Below, in pieces: positions 1 through 5,639 of a DNA stretch of 5,639 bases (the first letter of the stretch is position 1; each line of letters begins with the position of its first letter). The notes beneath the pieces are model-generated. The model was given only the letters and a program-made list of their open reading frames with translations, did not search any database and was not told the DNA's origin. The stretch is from Pirellulaceae bacterium (GTDB lineage: Bacteria > Planctomycetota > Planctomycetia > Pirellulales > Pirellulaceae): positions 1-5,639 of the forward strand of contig JASLRF010000347.1 of assembly GCA_030744095.1 (NCBI GenBank). The letters are read 5' to 3'. Both the position numbers and the translations under genes were made by a program.

Positions 1-1362
1 GATGATGAACAGCCCGCGCGTTATGCGATGGCAAAGGCCTTAGATCGTCAGGAGTATCAGATTGTCGAGGCGGCCAGCGGCCCGTCGGCGATTGAAATGT
101 TACGGCAGCAGCCGGCCGATCTGGTTTTTCTGGATCTCAACATGCCGCGAATGGGCGGCCAGGTGGTGCTCGAGCAACTTGGCGATCTGGTCGGTTCCAT
201 TGACATTGTGGTTGTGACGGCCGACGACAGTGTGACCTCGGCCGTCCAATGCATGCGGCTTGGCGCAGTCGACTATCTGACCAAGCCGTACGAGGTCGAA
301 GCGGTGCGTGGAATTGCGCGCCGCGTGACCAGGCGAGTCGAGTTGCAGCGGCGGCTCGATGAACTTCAAACGCAGCTCGACCAGAAACAGGCTTTCGGCG
401 CACTGGTTGGGATCAGCAAACCGATGCGAGATCTCTTCAGTCAGCTTGAACGCGCCGCACGAGCGCCGATCGATATCCTGGTGCGCGGCGAAACCGGCAC
501 CGGTAAAGAGCTCATCGCGAGAGAGATTCACCGTCTGAGCGACCGGTCCAATGGCCCATTCGTCGCCGTCAACACCGCAGCCATTGCCGAGTCGTTGGCG
601 GAGAGCGAGTTGTTTGGTCACGTACGCGGCGCTTTCACCGGCGCGGATACCGAACGTCAAGGTGTCTTCGAACAAGCCAACGGCGGCACTCTGTTTCTAG
701 ACGAGATCGGCGACATGCCGCTACCGACTCAGACCAAGATTCTGCGCGCGTTGCAAGAACGCGAGATTCAGCCGGTAGGTTCGGCGAAGTCGATAGCGGT
801 CGATGTTCGGGTGATCACGGCGACGCATCAAGATCTCCCCTTGGCGATTGATGACGGTACATTCCGGCAAGACCTCTATTATCGAATTCGCGGCATTGAA
901 CTTCAGGTACCTCCTTTGCGAAGACGGCGAGAAGACGTCATTCTGCTGGCCAGCTATTTTCTGGAACGTGTCGCGAAGAACAGCAGCGAGTCGCCTCAAC
1001 TGGATTCGCGGGCCGTCGACCGTTTGCTGTCGCACAACTGGCCAGGAAACGTTCGCGAATTGGAGCAGACGATTACGTCTGCCGCTGTGATGGCTGAGGC
1101 GGGGCGGATTCGAGTGGGCGATTTGCGACTCGCCCACGCCGAAGTGGACACCGAGTTGGGCGATTTCTCCGCACTGCTCAACCTGCCTCTGACTGAAGCC
1201 AAGTCCCAGCTGGTGGAGAACTTCGAGCGCAAAGCGATCGAGCGTGCGCTATCGCATCATGCGGGCAATGTCAGCGCGGCAGCCCGACAGTTGGGGATTC
1301 ACCGTCAAAGTCTGCAGCAGAAGATGTCGCAATTGGCGATCCGCGCGGAGCGTCCCTACTGA
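1..1362 (+). CDS. NtrC-family sigma-54-dependent response regulator (5' end missing)
   Basis: This is a two-component response regulator that, when phosphorylated, should remodel sigma-54 RNA polymerase and activate -24/-12 promoters. The first ATG in frame (28) is not the true start. The frame is open to base 1, and codons 1-3 read Asp-Asp-Glu, the acidic pocket that opens a receiver domain, so roughly ten N-terminal residues lie outside the window. The receiver keeps the phospho-acceptor Asp (133-135, in LDLNMP), the switch Thr (217-219) and the conserved Lys (283-285, in TKP). The central AAA+ domain has Walker A GETGTGKE (487-510), the sigma-54 contact loop GAFTGA (628-645), Walker B with LFLDEIGD (691-714) and an FRQDLYYR arginine-finger region near 870-890. 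A Fis-type helix-turn-helix closes the protein (about 1219-1356, with NVSAAARQLGI). All key residues are present, so it should be a functional activator. The stop codon overlaps the start of the ABC ATPase gene, which suggests it controls or is co-expressed with that transporter. The cognate kinase is not in view. Confidence 0.95.
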   Translation, partial: DDEQPARYAMAKALDRQEYQIVEAASGPSAIEMLRQQPADLVFLDLNMPRMGGQVVLEQLGDLVGSIDIVVVTADDSVTSAVQCMRLGAVDYLTKPYEVEAVRGIARRVTRRVELQRRLDELQTQLDQKQAFGALVGISKPMRDLFSQLERAARAPIDILVRGETGTGKELIAREIHRLSDRSNGPFVAVNTAAIAESLAESELFGHVRGAFTGADTERQGVFEQANGGTLFLDEIGDMPLPTQTKILRALQEREIQPVGSAKSIAVDVRVITATHQDLPLAIDDGTFRQDLYYRIRGIELQVPPLRRRREDVILLASYFLERVAKNSSESPQLDSRAVDRLLSHNWPGNVRELEQTITSAAVMAEAGRIRVGDLRLAHAEVDTELGDFSALLNLPLTEAKSQLVENFERKAIERALSHHAGNVSAAARQLGIHRQSLQQKMSQLAIRAERPY

Positions 1363-2042
1363 TGAACACGTCGTCAATCCTACTGGAATGCCGTGACCTC
1401 CAGCGGCACGGCGCCCCAGGAGGTTCACCACTGCTGCAAGGAATCACGTTGCAATTGCGTGCCGGCGACCGTTGTGGGATGGTCGGGAAGAGCGGCTCTG
1501 GAAAGTCTTTGCTCCTCCGCGGGCTGGCGCGGCTTGACGCACGGACAACAGGCTTGGTGAAGTATCGTGACCAAAGTTCCGACGAGCTGGGAATCCCCCA
1601 GTTTCGAAAACACGTGTTGTACTTGACGCAACATTCCACGCTCTTACCGGGATCCGTCGAGGATAACTTGAAACTCCCATTTCACTTGGCCGGGCGTCGA
1701 ACCGAGTCCATTGACCGAGACTCGCTGATCATGCAACTAAGTGACTTGTCACGTGACGAGACGTTTTTGGAGAAACCAGTATCCGATCTTTCGGGTGGCG
1801 AAGCGCGCATCGTTGCCGTCCTACGCGCACTACAGCTGAAGGCAAACGTGCTGCTTCTGGACGAACCGACATCGTCACTGGACGACGAAACCGCGCGTGG
1901 TGTGGAACGACTTATCGACACGTGGATCAGCGCGGAACCAGTGCGGGCCTATTTATGGGTCACGCATTCACTGCACCAAGCACGGCGCGTGACGGACCGT
2001 GTTTGGGAAATGCACAGTGGCCGGTTGCAAACTGCCAGTTGA
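1362..2042 (+). CDS. fetA: FetA-like ABC transporter ATP-binding protein
   Basis: This is the cytoplasmic ATPase subunit of a FetAB (YbbL/YbbM) type ABC transporter, and it powers the membrane protein encoded next. Its 226 residues match E. coli FetA (about 225). All ABC motifs are visible: Walker A GKSGSGKS (residues 42-49), Q-loop Gln90 within LTQHSTLLPGSVEDNL, signature LSGGE (143-147), Walker B VLLLDEP (163-169, catalytic Glu168), D-loop SSLD (171-174) and H-loop His202 in WVTHS. The Q-loop context and the LRALQLKANVLLLDEP stretch resemble FetA more than general exporters. The residues after LSGGE are ARI, where many ABC proteins have xQR, a small divergence. The ATG at 1362 shares its A with the TGA stop of the regulator (TGATG), so translation is probably coupled and no separate ribosome binding site is obvious. 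E. coli FetAB is a putative iron exporter; the related plant STAR1/STAR2 pair acts in aluminium tolerance. The substrate here is not proven. Confidence 0.9.
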   Translation: MNTSSILLECRDLQRHGAPGGSPLLQGITLQLRAGDRCGMVGKSGSGKSLLLRGLARLDARTTGLVKYRDQSSDELGIPQFRKHVLYLTQHSTLLPGSVEDNLKLPFHLAGRRTESIDRDSLIMQLSDLSRDETFLEKPVSDLSGGEARIVAVLRALQLKANVLLLDEPTSSLDDETARGVERLIDTWISAEPVRAYLWVTHSLHQARRVTDRVWEMHSGRLQTAS

Positions 2043-2046
2043 GGGA
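2041..2046 (+). promoter_or_regulatory. Putative ribosome binding site of fetB
   Basis: A purine-rich GAGGGA begins inside the fetA stop codon and ends 10 bases before the ATG at 2057. It supports 2057 as the fetB start rather than the in-frame ATG at 1922, which would add 45 residues that only shadow fetA coding sequence. The spacing is slightly long for a Shine-Dalgarno site, so the assignment is tentative. Confidence 0.5.
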
Positions 2047-2056
2047 ATTGCTCGAA

Positions 2057-2878
2057 ATGTCGGATGCGTATATCGATCTACAAACCTGGCAGGTAGCAAG
2101 CGCGGCAGCACTCGTTCTGGTGAACGCCGCAATTTCGTTCAAGCTGCAATTGGGGCTTGAACGGACGTTGGCCCTGGCGGGCATTCGGACTGTCACACAA
2201 CTGCTCCTTGTCGGTCTGGTGTTGCATTGGGTTTTCGAGCTGAACCAGTTGGCCGTAATTGTGGCGATCATGGCGTTGATGACCGTCATTGCCGGCGTTA
2301 CGGCATGGCACCGCGCCGGCCATCGCTACCCAGGCATGTTGGTCAATGTCGTGGTGTCGATATGGGGCAGCGCGTGGTTGATCCTTGCGTTCACGATGGC
2401 CGTCGTCTTTCGCCAGACGCAGCCCTGGTACAATCCGCAATATGCGATTCCGTTGTTGGGAATGATTCTGGGCAACACACTCAACGGCGTTACGTTGGGC
2501 CTCGGCACGGTGGTCGATGCCCTGTCCACGCGACAGCGCGAAGTGGAGACGTTGTTGGCGCTCGGAGCGACCCGCTGGGAGGCAGCGCGGAGACTGATTC
2601 AACAGTCTGTAAGAGTCGGAATGGTTCCGATCATCAATTCCATGATGGTGGTCGGCCTGGTCAGTTTGCCTGGCATGATGACCGGGCAATTGCTTTCTGG
2701 CGTCGCGCCGTTAGCGGCCGTTCGCTACCAGATCGTGATCATGTTCGTGATCGCGTCGGCGACTGCGTTAGGCGTTGTTTCCATCGTCATGCTGACGTTC
2801 TTGCACATTTCCAATGCGCAACACCAGTTTCGTTTTGACAAGATCGTGGAGACGCCGGCCGGCGATGGCCAGCGATAA
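2057..2878 (+). CDS. fetB: FetB-like ABC transporter permease (UPF0014 family)
   Basis: This is the membrane subunit of the FetAB transporter, 273 residues from the ATG at 2057 (E. coli FetB is about 259). The same frame is open back to 1922, but homology begins only after Met 2057, where the first hydrophobic segment follows within a dozen residues. About seven hydrophobic segments can be read: near residues 12-29, 42-60, 64-83, 95-117, 131-153, 190-212 and 222-250. Family hallmarks are IPLLGMILGN (131-140), the cytoplasmic stretch VETLLALGATRWEA (163-176), which resembles a coupling loop contacting the ATPase, and GLVSLPGMMTGQLLSG (200-215) followed by AVRYQI. The SLPGMM block is nearly identical to E. 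coli FetB as I recall it. The gene follows fetA by 14 bases, so both should be made from one mRNA. In E. coli the pair is thought to export iron and protect against peroxide; iron or another metal is the best guess here. The subunit assignment is strong, the substrate only inferred. Confidence 0.93.
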   Translation: MSDAYIDLQTWQVASAAALVLVNAAISFKLQLGLERTLALAGIRTVTQLLLVGLVLHWVFELNQLAVIVAIMALMTVIAGVTAWHRAGHRYPGMLVNVVVSIWGSAWLILAFTMAVVFRQTQPWYNPQYAIPLLGMILGNTLNGVTLGLGTVVDALSTRQREVETLLALGATRWEAARRLIQQSVRVGMVPIINSMMVVGLVSLPGMMTGQLLSGVAPLAAVRYQIVIMFVIASATALGVVSIVMLTFLHISNAQHQFRFDKIVETPAGDGQR

Positions 2879-2911
2879 TCAGACTGGATCGCCGGCACAG
2901 GACCTCAGTTG

Positions 2912-3063
2912 CAATACCGTTCAATGGCGTTGGCAGGCAGGGGTCGGGAGTCTTTTTCGGGCCACGACTTGCAATCGGCAGACTCTCACGACCGAAAAAG
3001 ACTCCCGACCCCGTTACCATTCCCGTTACCATTCGACTTGCGTAACGCCATTGAACGATATTG
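2912..3063. repeat. Nested inverted repeat, REP/MITE-like element
   Basis: Two pairs of inverted arms sit one inside the other in the gap after fetB. The outer arms are 2912-2931 and 3044-3063, 20 bp with a single mismatch (core CGTTCAATGGCGTT). The inner arms are 2940-2960 and 2992-3012, 21 bp and perfectly complementary (GGGGTCGGGAGTC followed by TTTTTCGG). They enclose a 31-base loop (2961-2991). The right side also carries a duplicated 12-mer. The structure is far beyond chance for 245 bp and would fold strongly as RNA or single-stranded DNA on either strand. There is no transposase gene, and small reading frames across it look spurious. I recall similar GGGGTCGGGAGTC palindromes between planctomycete genes, which suggests a dispersed element mobilised in trans, for example by an IS200/RAYT-type enzyme; this is inference. 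No U-run follows the right arm, so it is not a classical intrinsic terminator, although it may stop transcription after fetB. Confidence 0.85.
3011..3034. repeat. Perfect tandem duplication of a 12-mer
   Basis: CCGTTACCATTC occurs twice back to back (3011-3022 and 3023-3034) with no mismatch. The first copy begins in the last two bases of the inner right arm of the nested inverted repeat. The left side of the element has no matching copy, so this is an asymmetric insertion or slippage product that could vary between copies of the element. Confidence 0.85.
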
Positions 3064-3086
3064 GCCTCTGTCGCCTCGAACCAGCG

Positions 3087-3114
3087 TTGCCGCTCGCCCG
3101 AGTTGGTCTAGAAT
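3087..3114 (+). promoter_or_regulatory. Putative sigma-70 promoter of the anchored DUF6174-like gene
   Basis: TTGCCG (3087-3092, four of six matches to TTGACA) is separated by 16 bases from TAGAAT (3109-3114, five of six matches to TATAAT). The implied transcription start is near 3121, only about three bases before the ATG at 3124, so the transcript would be leaderless or nearly so. The short AGG at 3115-3117 would then lie upstream of the transcript. Consensus matching only; no experimental support. Confidence 0.4.
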
Positions 3115-3123
3115 AGGCGTACC

Positions 3124-3756
3124 ATGTCACAGACTCCCGACGAACGCGGCGGCTCGCCTACATCAAACCTCGCATTTAGTCGGCTCGGCCAGATGCAGGT
3201 TCTTGTCGCCGCCTGTTTTCTTGGCGTTCTGACGGCGATTGCGGCACTGATGGTGTGGACCGCCGTTAGCAACCGCGGTCAACTTCCCCCGCTTGCAATC
3301 GAGGATTTCGAACAAGCACGGCAACTTTGGCAAGCTAACGCACCGTTGGATTACGACGTCACGATTGAAGTTGCCGGCAGGCAATCTGCCGTTTACCACG
3401 TCGAAGTTCGTGCGGGTGAGGTCGTTGTATCGACACGCAATTCGATGCCGTTGAAGCAGCGACGGACGCAAGGCACGTGGAGTGTTCCTGGCATGTTCAA
3501 TACGATGCAGTCGGATGTCGATAACGCCGAACAGCACAGGCTGGGAACGGCAGCAGTGGGCGTGCCTCAGGTGTACTTGCTGGCGTTATTTGATCCGCAG
3601 TACGGCTACCCACAACGGTACCACCGAACCGAGCTCCGTAAATGGGCAAATAACAGTGTGGTTTCCTGGGAAGTCACTCAGTTCGATGTGGTTTCCGACG
3701 AGAATCCCACTATCCCGTTGGAATCTGGTAATACAGGCATCGGGATACTAAGATAG
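3124..3756 (+). CDS. Membrane-anchored protein with DUF6174-like domain
   Basis: The function is unknown. The 210-residue product has a polar N-terminus, one hydrophobic helix (residues 25-48, [19 protein letters not shown]) and then a soluble domain (about 55-190) that should lie outside the cytoplasmic membrane. The domain resembles DUF6174: a helix ending ARQLWQAN, then LDYDVTIEV, a strand pair [13 protein letters not shown], a [10 protein letters not shown] segment and the telling [11 protein letters not shown] (156-166), followed by a final strand [11 protein letters not shown]. Such proteins are usually small secreted or lipoprotein-like; here an uncleaved anchor replaces a lipobox (the Cys at 31 lies inside the helix and does not form a good lipobox). 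The ATG at 3124 is the only start that keeps the anchor near the N-terminus. The gene stands alone between the repeat element and the oxidoreductase, with a possible promoter of its own. The domain match is from memory of the family pattern and is moderate; the coding call is strong. Confidence 0.8.
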   Translation: MSQTPDERGGSPTSNLAFSRLGQMQVLVAACFLGVLTAIAALMVWTAVSNRGQLPPLAIEDFEQARQLWQANAPLDYDVTIEVAGRQSAVYHVEVRAGEVVVSTRNSMPLKQRRTQGTWSVPGMFNTMQSDVDNAEQHRLGTAAVGVPQVYLLALFDPQYGYPQRYHRTELRKWANNSVVSWEVTQFDVVSDENPTIPLESGNTGIGILR

Positions 3757-3787
3757 TCGGTGTCGAATTCTCGCGGCGTGACCTCTG

Positions 3788-3812
3788 TCGAGCCAGGCTC
3801 GAGACGGGTTTT
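3788..3812 (+). terminator. Weak possible terminator after the DUF6174-like gene
   Basis: TCGAGCC-A-GGCTCGA (3788-3802) is a 7-bp palindrome that could fold as a 6-bp stem with a 3-base loop. TTTT follows six bases later (3809-3812). The stem is short and the U-run is displaced, so it may be only a chance palindrome. The rest of the 98-base gap before the oxidoreductase gene (3757-3854) shows no convincing promoter. Confidence 0.25.
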
Positions 3813-3854
3813 CTGCACGCACCCGAACCAACCTTCATCCAAAGTGGAACGGCC

Positions 3855-5219
3855 ATGAACAAGCAAACACGACGGAGTTTTCTGAAAACGACTTCTGGTG
3901 CCGCCGCGGCGGCGGCCACAGTACCTTACATTTTCACATCAGCTTCAACTCGAGCAGACGACGATGCCAAGAAAGACCGCCCGATCTTGGGCTGTATCGG
4001 CACCGGCAGCCGATGGGGTGGCGTTGGACCGGGTGCCATGCGTCACGCGAATTGTGTTGCGGTCTGCGATGTCGATAAGAGCCATGCGGAAAAAGGTGCC
4101 AACCGAGTCAATCAAATCCAAGGTCACGAACCAGAAATCCATGAGGACTATCGGAAGATTCTCGATCGAAAGGATATCGAAGTTGTCACCATCGTGACGC
4201 CCGATCACTGGCATTCAAAAATCGCCATCGAAGCGATGCAGGCCGGCAAAGACGTCTATTGCGAAAAGCCGCTCACGCTGACCATCGAGGAAGGCAAACA
4301 GATCTGCAAAGTGGCCGAAGCAACGGGTCGTGTGTTCCAAGTTGGCACGCAACAGCGTACGGAAATGGGCCAACGGTTCTTGCAGGCAATTGCGATGATT
4401 CGTGATGGACGCATCGGCGATGTAAAGACCGTAACTTGCAATATCGGCGGGGCTCCGACAAGCGATGCAATTCCCGTGGTAGAAGTACCCACCGGATTGA
4501 ACTGGGACATGTGGCTGGGTCAGGCTCCCGAAGTGGAATACCGTTATATGCTCGTTAAGAAACGCCCAAATACGCGCTGCCACTACGAATTCCGTTGGTG
4601 GTATGAATATTCGGGCGGCAAGCTCACCGACTGGGGCGCACATCACGTTGACATCGCGCAATGGGCGATCGGTCAAAACGGTGCCGATCAGGGCGTGACG
4701 TCGTTAGAGCCTGTGTTGGTCGAACATCCCGTTGAATTCAAAGACGGTATGCCCTTGCAGAACGATCGCTACAACACGGCGAACAAGTTCCACATCAAGT
4801 GTATGTTCCCAGGTGGTGTGGAGATGAACATTGTCAGTAATTCCAGCGACGGCAATGGGATCCTCTTTGAAGGGACGAAAGGCCGTTTTCACGTCGCACG
4901 CGGACGCACCAAGGGTGCACCCTTCGATGCTCTCAAAGACAATCCCTTGCCCGAAGATGCAATCAGCAATGTTTACGGTGGCAAGAAACCGACGAGCCAC
5001 ATGCAGAACTTCTTTGATTGCATCAAATCTCGTGAGCTGCCGATTTCGGACGTCTTCACGCATCATCGCGCACTGACCACCTGCCATTTGGCAAATATCG
5101 CCATTCGCCTGAATCGCCCACTCAAGTGGGATGCCAAAACGCAGCAGATCGTCGGCGATGACGCGGCCAACGCCTGGCAGAGCCGCGAGCAGCGCAAAGG
5201 CTTCGAGATCAACGTCTAA
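3855..5219 (+). CDS. Tat-exported Gfo/Idh/MocA family oxidoreductase
   Basis: This is a predicted NAD(P)-dependent sugar or polyol oxidoreductase acting outside the cytoplasm. The 454-residue product starts with a twin-arginine signal (TRRSFLK, residues 5-11), an Ala-rich hydrophobic stretch (15-30) and likely cleavage after TRA (32-34). This placement fixes the ATG at 3855, preceded by a weak GGAA five bases upstream. The Rossmann fold has the dinucleotide loop [10 protein letters not shown] (46-55), the acidic Asp72 after the second strand (VAVCD), TPDHWH (115-120) and the family hallmark EKP (137-139), whose Lys is expected at the active site. The C-terminal domain carries [20 protein letters not shown] (254-273), with the His pair typical of the substrate pocket. 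Planctomycetes have many Tat-signal paralogues of this kind, generally linked to breakdown of complex polysaccharides; folded export with bound NAD(P) would explain the Tat route. No carbohydrate gene lies beside it in this window, so the substrate cannot be assigned. The gene appears monocistronic. Confidence 0.95.
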   Translation: MNKQTRRSFLKTTSGAAAAAATVPYIFTSASTRADDDAKKDRPILGCIGTGSRWGGVGPGAMRHANCVAVCDVDKSHAEKGANRVNQIQGHEPEIHEDYRKILDRKDIEVVTIVTPDHWHSKIAIEAMQAGKDVYCEKPLTLTIEEGKQICKVAEATGRVFQVGTQQRTEMGQRFLQAIAMIRDGRIGDVKTVTCNIGGAPTSDAIPVVEVPTGLNWDMWLGQAPEVEYRYMLVKKRPNTRCHYEFRWWYEYSGGKLTDWGAHHVDIAQWAIGQNGADQGVTSLEPVLVEHPVEFKDGMPLQNDRYNTANKFHIKCMFPGGVEMNIVSNSSDGNGILFEGTKGRFHVARGRTKGAPFDALKDNPLPEDAISNVYGGKKPTSHMQNFFDCIKSRELPISDVFTHHRALTTCHLANIAIRLNRPLKWDAKTQQIVGDDAANAWQSREQRKGFEINV

Positions 5220-5250
5220 ACTGGCAAACGGCTTTTAATGCACGATATTT

Positions 5251-5291
5251 CAGGGCGGCTTCTCGAGACAGGGAGCCGCCCTGTTTGTCTT
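5251..5291 (+). terminator. Stem-loop terminator after the oxidoreductase gene
   Basis: CAGGGCGGCT (5251-5260) pairs perfectly with AGCCGCCCTG (5274-5283) across a 13-base loop. The GC-rich 10-bp stem is followed by the T-rich TTTGTCTTT (5284-5292). It lies 31 bases after the oxidoreductase stop and should act as a rho-independent terminator. Because the next gene begins at 5301, the same hairpin also sits in the leader of the acetyltransferase and might attenuate read-through into it. Confidence 0.75.
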
Positions 5292-5300
5292 TCCTTCGAG

Positions 5301-5639
5301 ATGATGATGACTGCGGACCATGCCATTGATATCCGGCCTGCCACAATCGACGACCGGGATTCGGCCCTGGCATTGATCGAGCAGTTCGTCTCACGGGGGA
5401 AGATCCTGTCACGAACGCTGGACGAACTCGAACATGTCTTGGCCAACGGTTATGTCGCCCTTCAGGAAGAGCTGGTGGTGGGTTTTGTCACGCTGGAAAT
5501 CTACTCCCACAAGCTAGCGGAAATCCGCAGCCTGGTCGTCGACGATACCATGCAAGGACAAGGCATCGGTCGGCGTTTAGTCGAAACGTGCGTCGAACGG
5601 GCACGGGAGCGAGGCGTGTTTGAGGTGATGGCCGTCAGT
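5301..5639 (+). CDS. GNAT N-acetyltransferase, N-acetylglutamate synthase-like (3' end missing)
   Basis: The first 113 codons of a GNAT-fold enzyme that transfers acetyl from acetyl-CoA; the frame is open to the last base of the window. IDIRPATIDDRD opens the fold, GKILSRTLDEL (33-43) and KLAEIRSLVV (71-80) follow the pattern of the acetyltransferase domain of N-acetylglutamate synthase (ArgA), and QGQGIG (85-90) is the acetyl-CoA pyrophosphate loop (Q/RxxGxG). If that reading is right, it makes N-acetylglutamate for arginine synthesis as a stand-alone domain without the kinase-like half. Three ATGs in a row (5301, 5304, 5307) leave the start uncertain; GAG at 5298-5300 would sit best for the third. 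The frame is also open upstream to the oxidoreductase stop, with an ATG at 5238 that would add 21 residues encoded through the terminator hairpin. I consider that start less likely because those residues do not resemble the family. GNAT membership is firm; the substrate is tentative. Confidence 0.85.
   Translation, partial: MMMTADHAIDIRPATIDDRDSALALIEQFVSRGKILSRTLDELEHVLANGYVALQEELVVGFVTLEIYSHKLAEIRSLVVDDTMQGQGIGRRLVETCVERARERGVFEVMAVS

Noticed and set aside
100..675. Long open frame of 191 codons on the - strand opposite the response regulator
   Set aside because: It is antisense to an unmistakable receiver/AAA+ coding frame, has no recognisable domain, and is expected in GC-rich DNA.
1922..2056. 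45-codon N-terminal extension of fetB
   Set aside because: It overlaps the end of fetA out of frame, contains no family sequence, and a better start with a purine-rich site lies at 2057.
2304..2320. TGGCAC followed by a GC at sigma-54-like spacing
   Set aside because: It lies inside fetB, lacks the TTGC core at -12, and no gene begins just downstream. No convincing -24/-12 promoter was found in the intergenic gaps.
2078..2689. 203-codon - strand frame opposite fetB, and a 203-codon + strand frame (2227-2838) across it
   Set aside because: Both are His/Arg/Gln-rich shadow translations of fetB, whose own frame shows membrane segments and family motifs.
2909..3232. Small + strand frames across the palindromic element (also 2814-3116)
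   Set aside because: Their products are low-complexity translations of the inverted repeat and the tandem 12-mer, with no start signals; they run into or overlap real genes.
4215..4676. 153-codon - strand frame opposite the oxidoreductase
   Set aside because: It is antisense to the catalytic core of a clear Gfo/Idh/MocA gene, with no motif of its own.
3798..5273. Similar CTCGAGAC-(A)GGG strings on both sides of the oxidoreductase gene (3798-3808 and 5262-5273)
   Set aside because: The match is only about 11 bases with an indel, and each copy is part of a different local hairpin. It is too short to claim attachment sites or target duplications.

Overview
The window reads as chromosomal DNA of a planctomycete, most likely of the Pirellula/Rhodopirellula type. 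The evidence is a Tat-exported Gfo/Idh/MocA oxidoreductase of the kind amplified in that phylum, moderately high GC, weak or absent Shine-Dalgarno sequences, and a 'GGGGTCGGGAGTC' inverted repeat that I recall, without having checked, from planctomycete intergenic DNA. All confident genes lie on the + strand. No rRNA, tRNA, CRISPR array or transposase gene is visible.

Region 1 (1-2878) is a compact three-gene operon. An NtrC-class sigma-54 response regulator, whose first few codons lie left of the window, overlaps by one base (TGATG) an ABC ATPase of the FetA type. The ATPase is followed after 14 bases by its membrane partner FetB (UPF0014 family). In E. coli, FetAB is a putative iron exporter linked to oxidative-stress resistance. 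Here the transporter appears wired directly to a two-component, sigma-54-activating regulator, which is the most interesting functional association in the window.

Region 2 (2879-3123) is a 245-bp gap filled largely by a nested inverted repeat: outer arms of 20 bp with one mismatch, inner arms of 21 bp that match perfectly, and a perfect tandem duplication of a 12-mer between the right-hand arms. It looks like a dispersed, non-coding structured element of REP or MITE type, and could also end transcription of the fetAB operon.

Region 3 (3124-3756) encodes a 210-residue protein with one N-terminal membrane anchor and an exported domain resembling DUF6174. A TAGAAT box lies 9 bases before its ATG, so its mRNA may be nearly leaderless.

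Region 4 (3855-5219) encodes a complete Tat-exported Gfo/Idh/MocA oxidoreductase, closed by a good stem-loop terminator at 5251-5283. Region 5 (5301-5639) is the first part of a GNAT acetyltransferase that resembles the acetyltransferase domain of N-acetylglutamate synthase. It begins only 17 bases after that hairpin and runs off the right edge. Apart from the fetAB operon, the genes look like independent neighbours rather than one pathway.
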